51,791 nucleotides of DNA from Candidatus Poribacteria bacterium. Its GTDB lineage: Bacteria > Poribacteria > WGA-4E > WGA-3G. The stretch lies in the NCBI GenBank assembly GCA_003635195.1, contig PYIY01000119.1, positions 1 to 51,791 of the forward strand, in the 5' to 3' direction. Within the stretch, counting starts at the first letter, position 1, and the number at the start of each line of letters is the position of its first letter. Both the position numbers and the translations under genes were made by a program. Shown one piece after another: positions 51,591-51,791 of this stretch. The notes under the pieces were generated by a model. It ran no database searches and was not told where the DNA came from. It saw only the letters and a list, made by a program, of their open reading frames with translations.

Positions 51591-51791
51591 ATGCTCACTT
51601 ATATTATACGGCGAATTCTTTATGCGATCCCGATTTTAATCGGCGTAAACCTCATCGTCTTTTTCCTCTTTTTTATCGTCAATTCACCCGACCAGATGGC
51701 ACGGAAAATTCTCGGTGAAAAAAACATTACGCAGGAAGACGTTGACAATTGGAAGAAACAAAACGGCTATCACCTACCCCTCTTCTTCAAT
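51591..51791 (+). CDS. ABC transporter permease, DppB-type, N-terminal part
   Basis: The ATG at 51591 opens a frame that runs out of the window; 67 codons are visible. The start MLTYIIRRILYAIPILIGVN and a hydrophobic stretch with VFFLFFIVNSPD are typical of DppB/OppB permease subunits, which form the membrane channel of peptide importers. In most relatives a GD....L segment follows; here it lies outside. It probably works with the binding protein at 49293. Confidence 0.9.
   Translation, partial: MLTYIIRRILYAIPILIGVNLIVFFLFFIVNSPDQMARKILGEKNITQEDVDNWKKQNGYHLPLFFN

Overview
The window looks like a chromosomal segment of an uncultured, Gram-negative-type bacterium. I suspect Candidatus Poribacteria or a close relative. 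That is inference from style, not from a marker gene: paired secreted LamG proteins, a creatininase-family protein, a mandelate-racemase-family enzyme and a sugar-isomerase-type TIM barrel, many lipoproteins, and dense short inverted repeats. Lipoprotein signals, an outer-membrane-barrel-like protein, a GspC/PilP-like protein and a heptosyltransferase-like enzyme point to a double membrane. I saw no tRNA, rRNA, CRISPR array or intact transposase.

Region by region. 1-5.1 kb: the 3' end of a large secreted protein (FlgD-like Ig tail), a repeat-filled gap, two tandem LivK-type binding lipoproteins without their transporter, an EEP nuclease/phosphatase-fold lipoprotein, and a small lipoprotein resembling the C-terminal domain of SAM hydroxide adenosyltransferases. 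5.2-7.6 kb: a type II restriction-modification pair (methylase plus TdeIII-like endonuclease). 7.6-11.3 kb: a phosphotransferase, a creatininase-family enzyme, an HpcH/HpaI aldolase and an unrecognised protein. 11.5-14.0 kb: BrnT-like toxin with CopG-like antitoxin, DUF433 antitoxin with a truncated DUF5615 toxin, a protease fragment, and tandem duplicated PD-(D/E)XK-like genes. 14.0-20.9 kb: a pyrimidine operon pyrR-pyrC-carA-carB behind a clear PyrR attenuator; pyrB is absent.

20.9-30.1 kb: an acidic unknown, a membrane protein, an NtrC-type regulator whose receiver lacks its phospho-aspartate, a nagB / TIM-barrel / TPR operon, then three secreted proteins (two LamG paralogues and one unrelated) that share one C-terminal tail. 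30.2-34.0 kb: flavin reductase, RNase HIII, ThiI, glycosyltransferase 9. 34.0-37.3 kb (minus): dipeptidase, glycerol-1-phosphate-dehydrogenase-like enzyme, beta-propeller. 37.6-40.3 kb: PP2C phosphatase, then the conserved nadD-yacG-yqeK-rsfS cluster (minus). 40.6-42.7 kb: SIS-domain protein and an enolase-superfamily enzyme. 42.9-46.1 kb (minus): a compact operon of four exported proteins of unknown role, two of them cysteine-rich. 46.1-47.2 kb: a gene-free stretch with a highly folded 120-nt element. 47.2-51.8 kb: aldo/keto reductase, a disrupted outer-membrane-barrel gene, and the start of an oligopeptide ABC importer.

The most unusual signal is a family of about 80-125 bp elements made of tandem 7-bp units in inverted orientation around a spacer. 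Copies crowd the pyrimidine operon: three lie in frame inside pyrC, carA and carB, and others abut stop codons (pyrC, carA, carB, thiI). They appear to be insertions tolerated as extra peptide, comparable in behaviour to Rickettsia palindromic elements.
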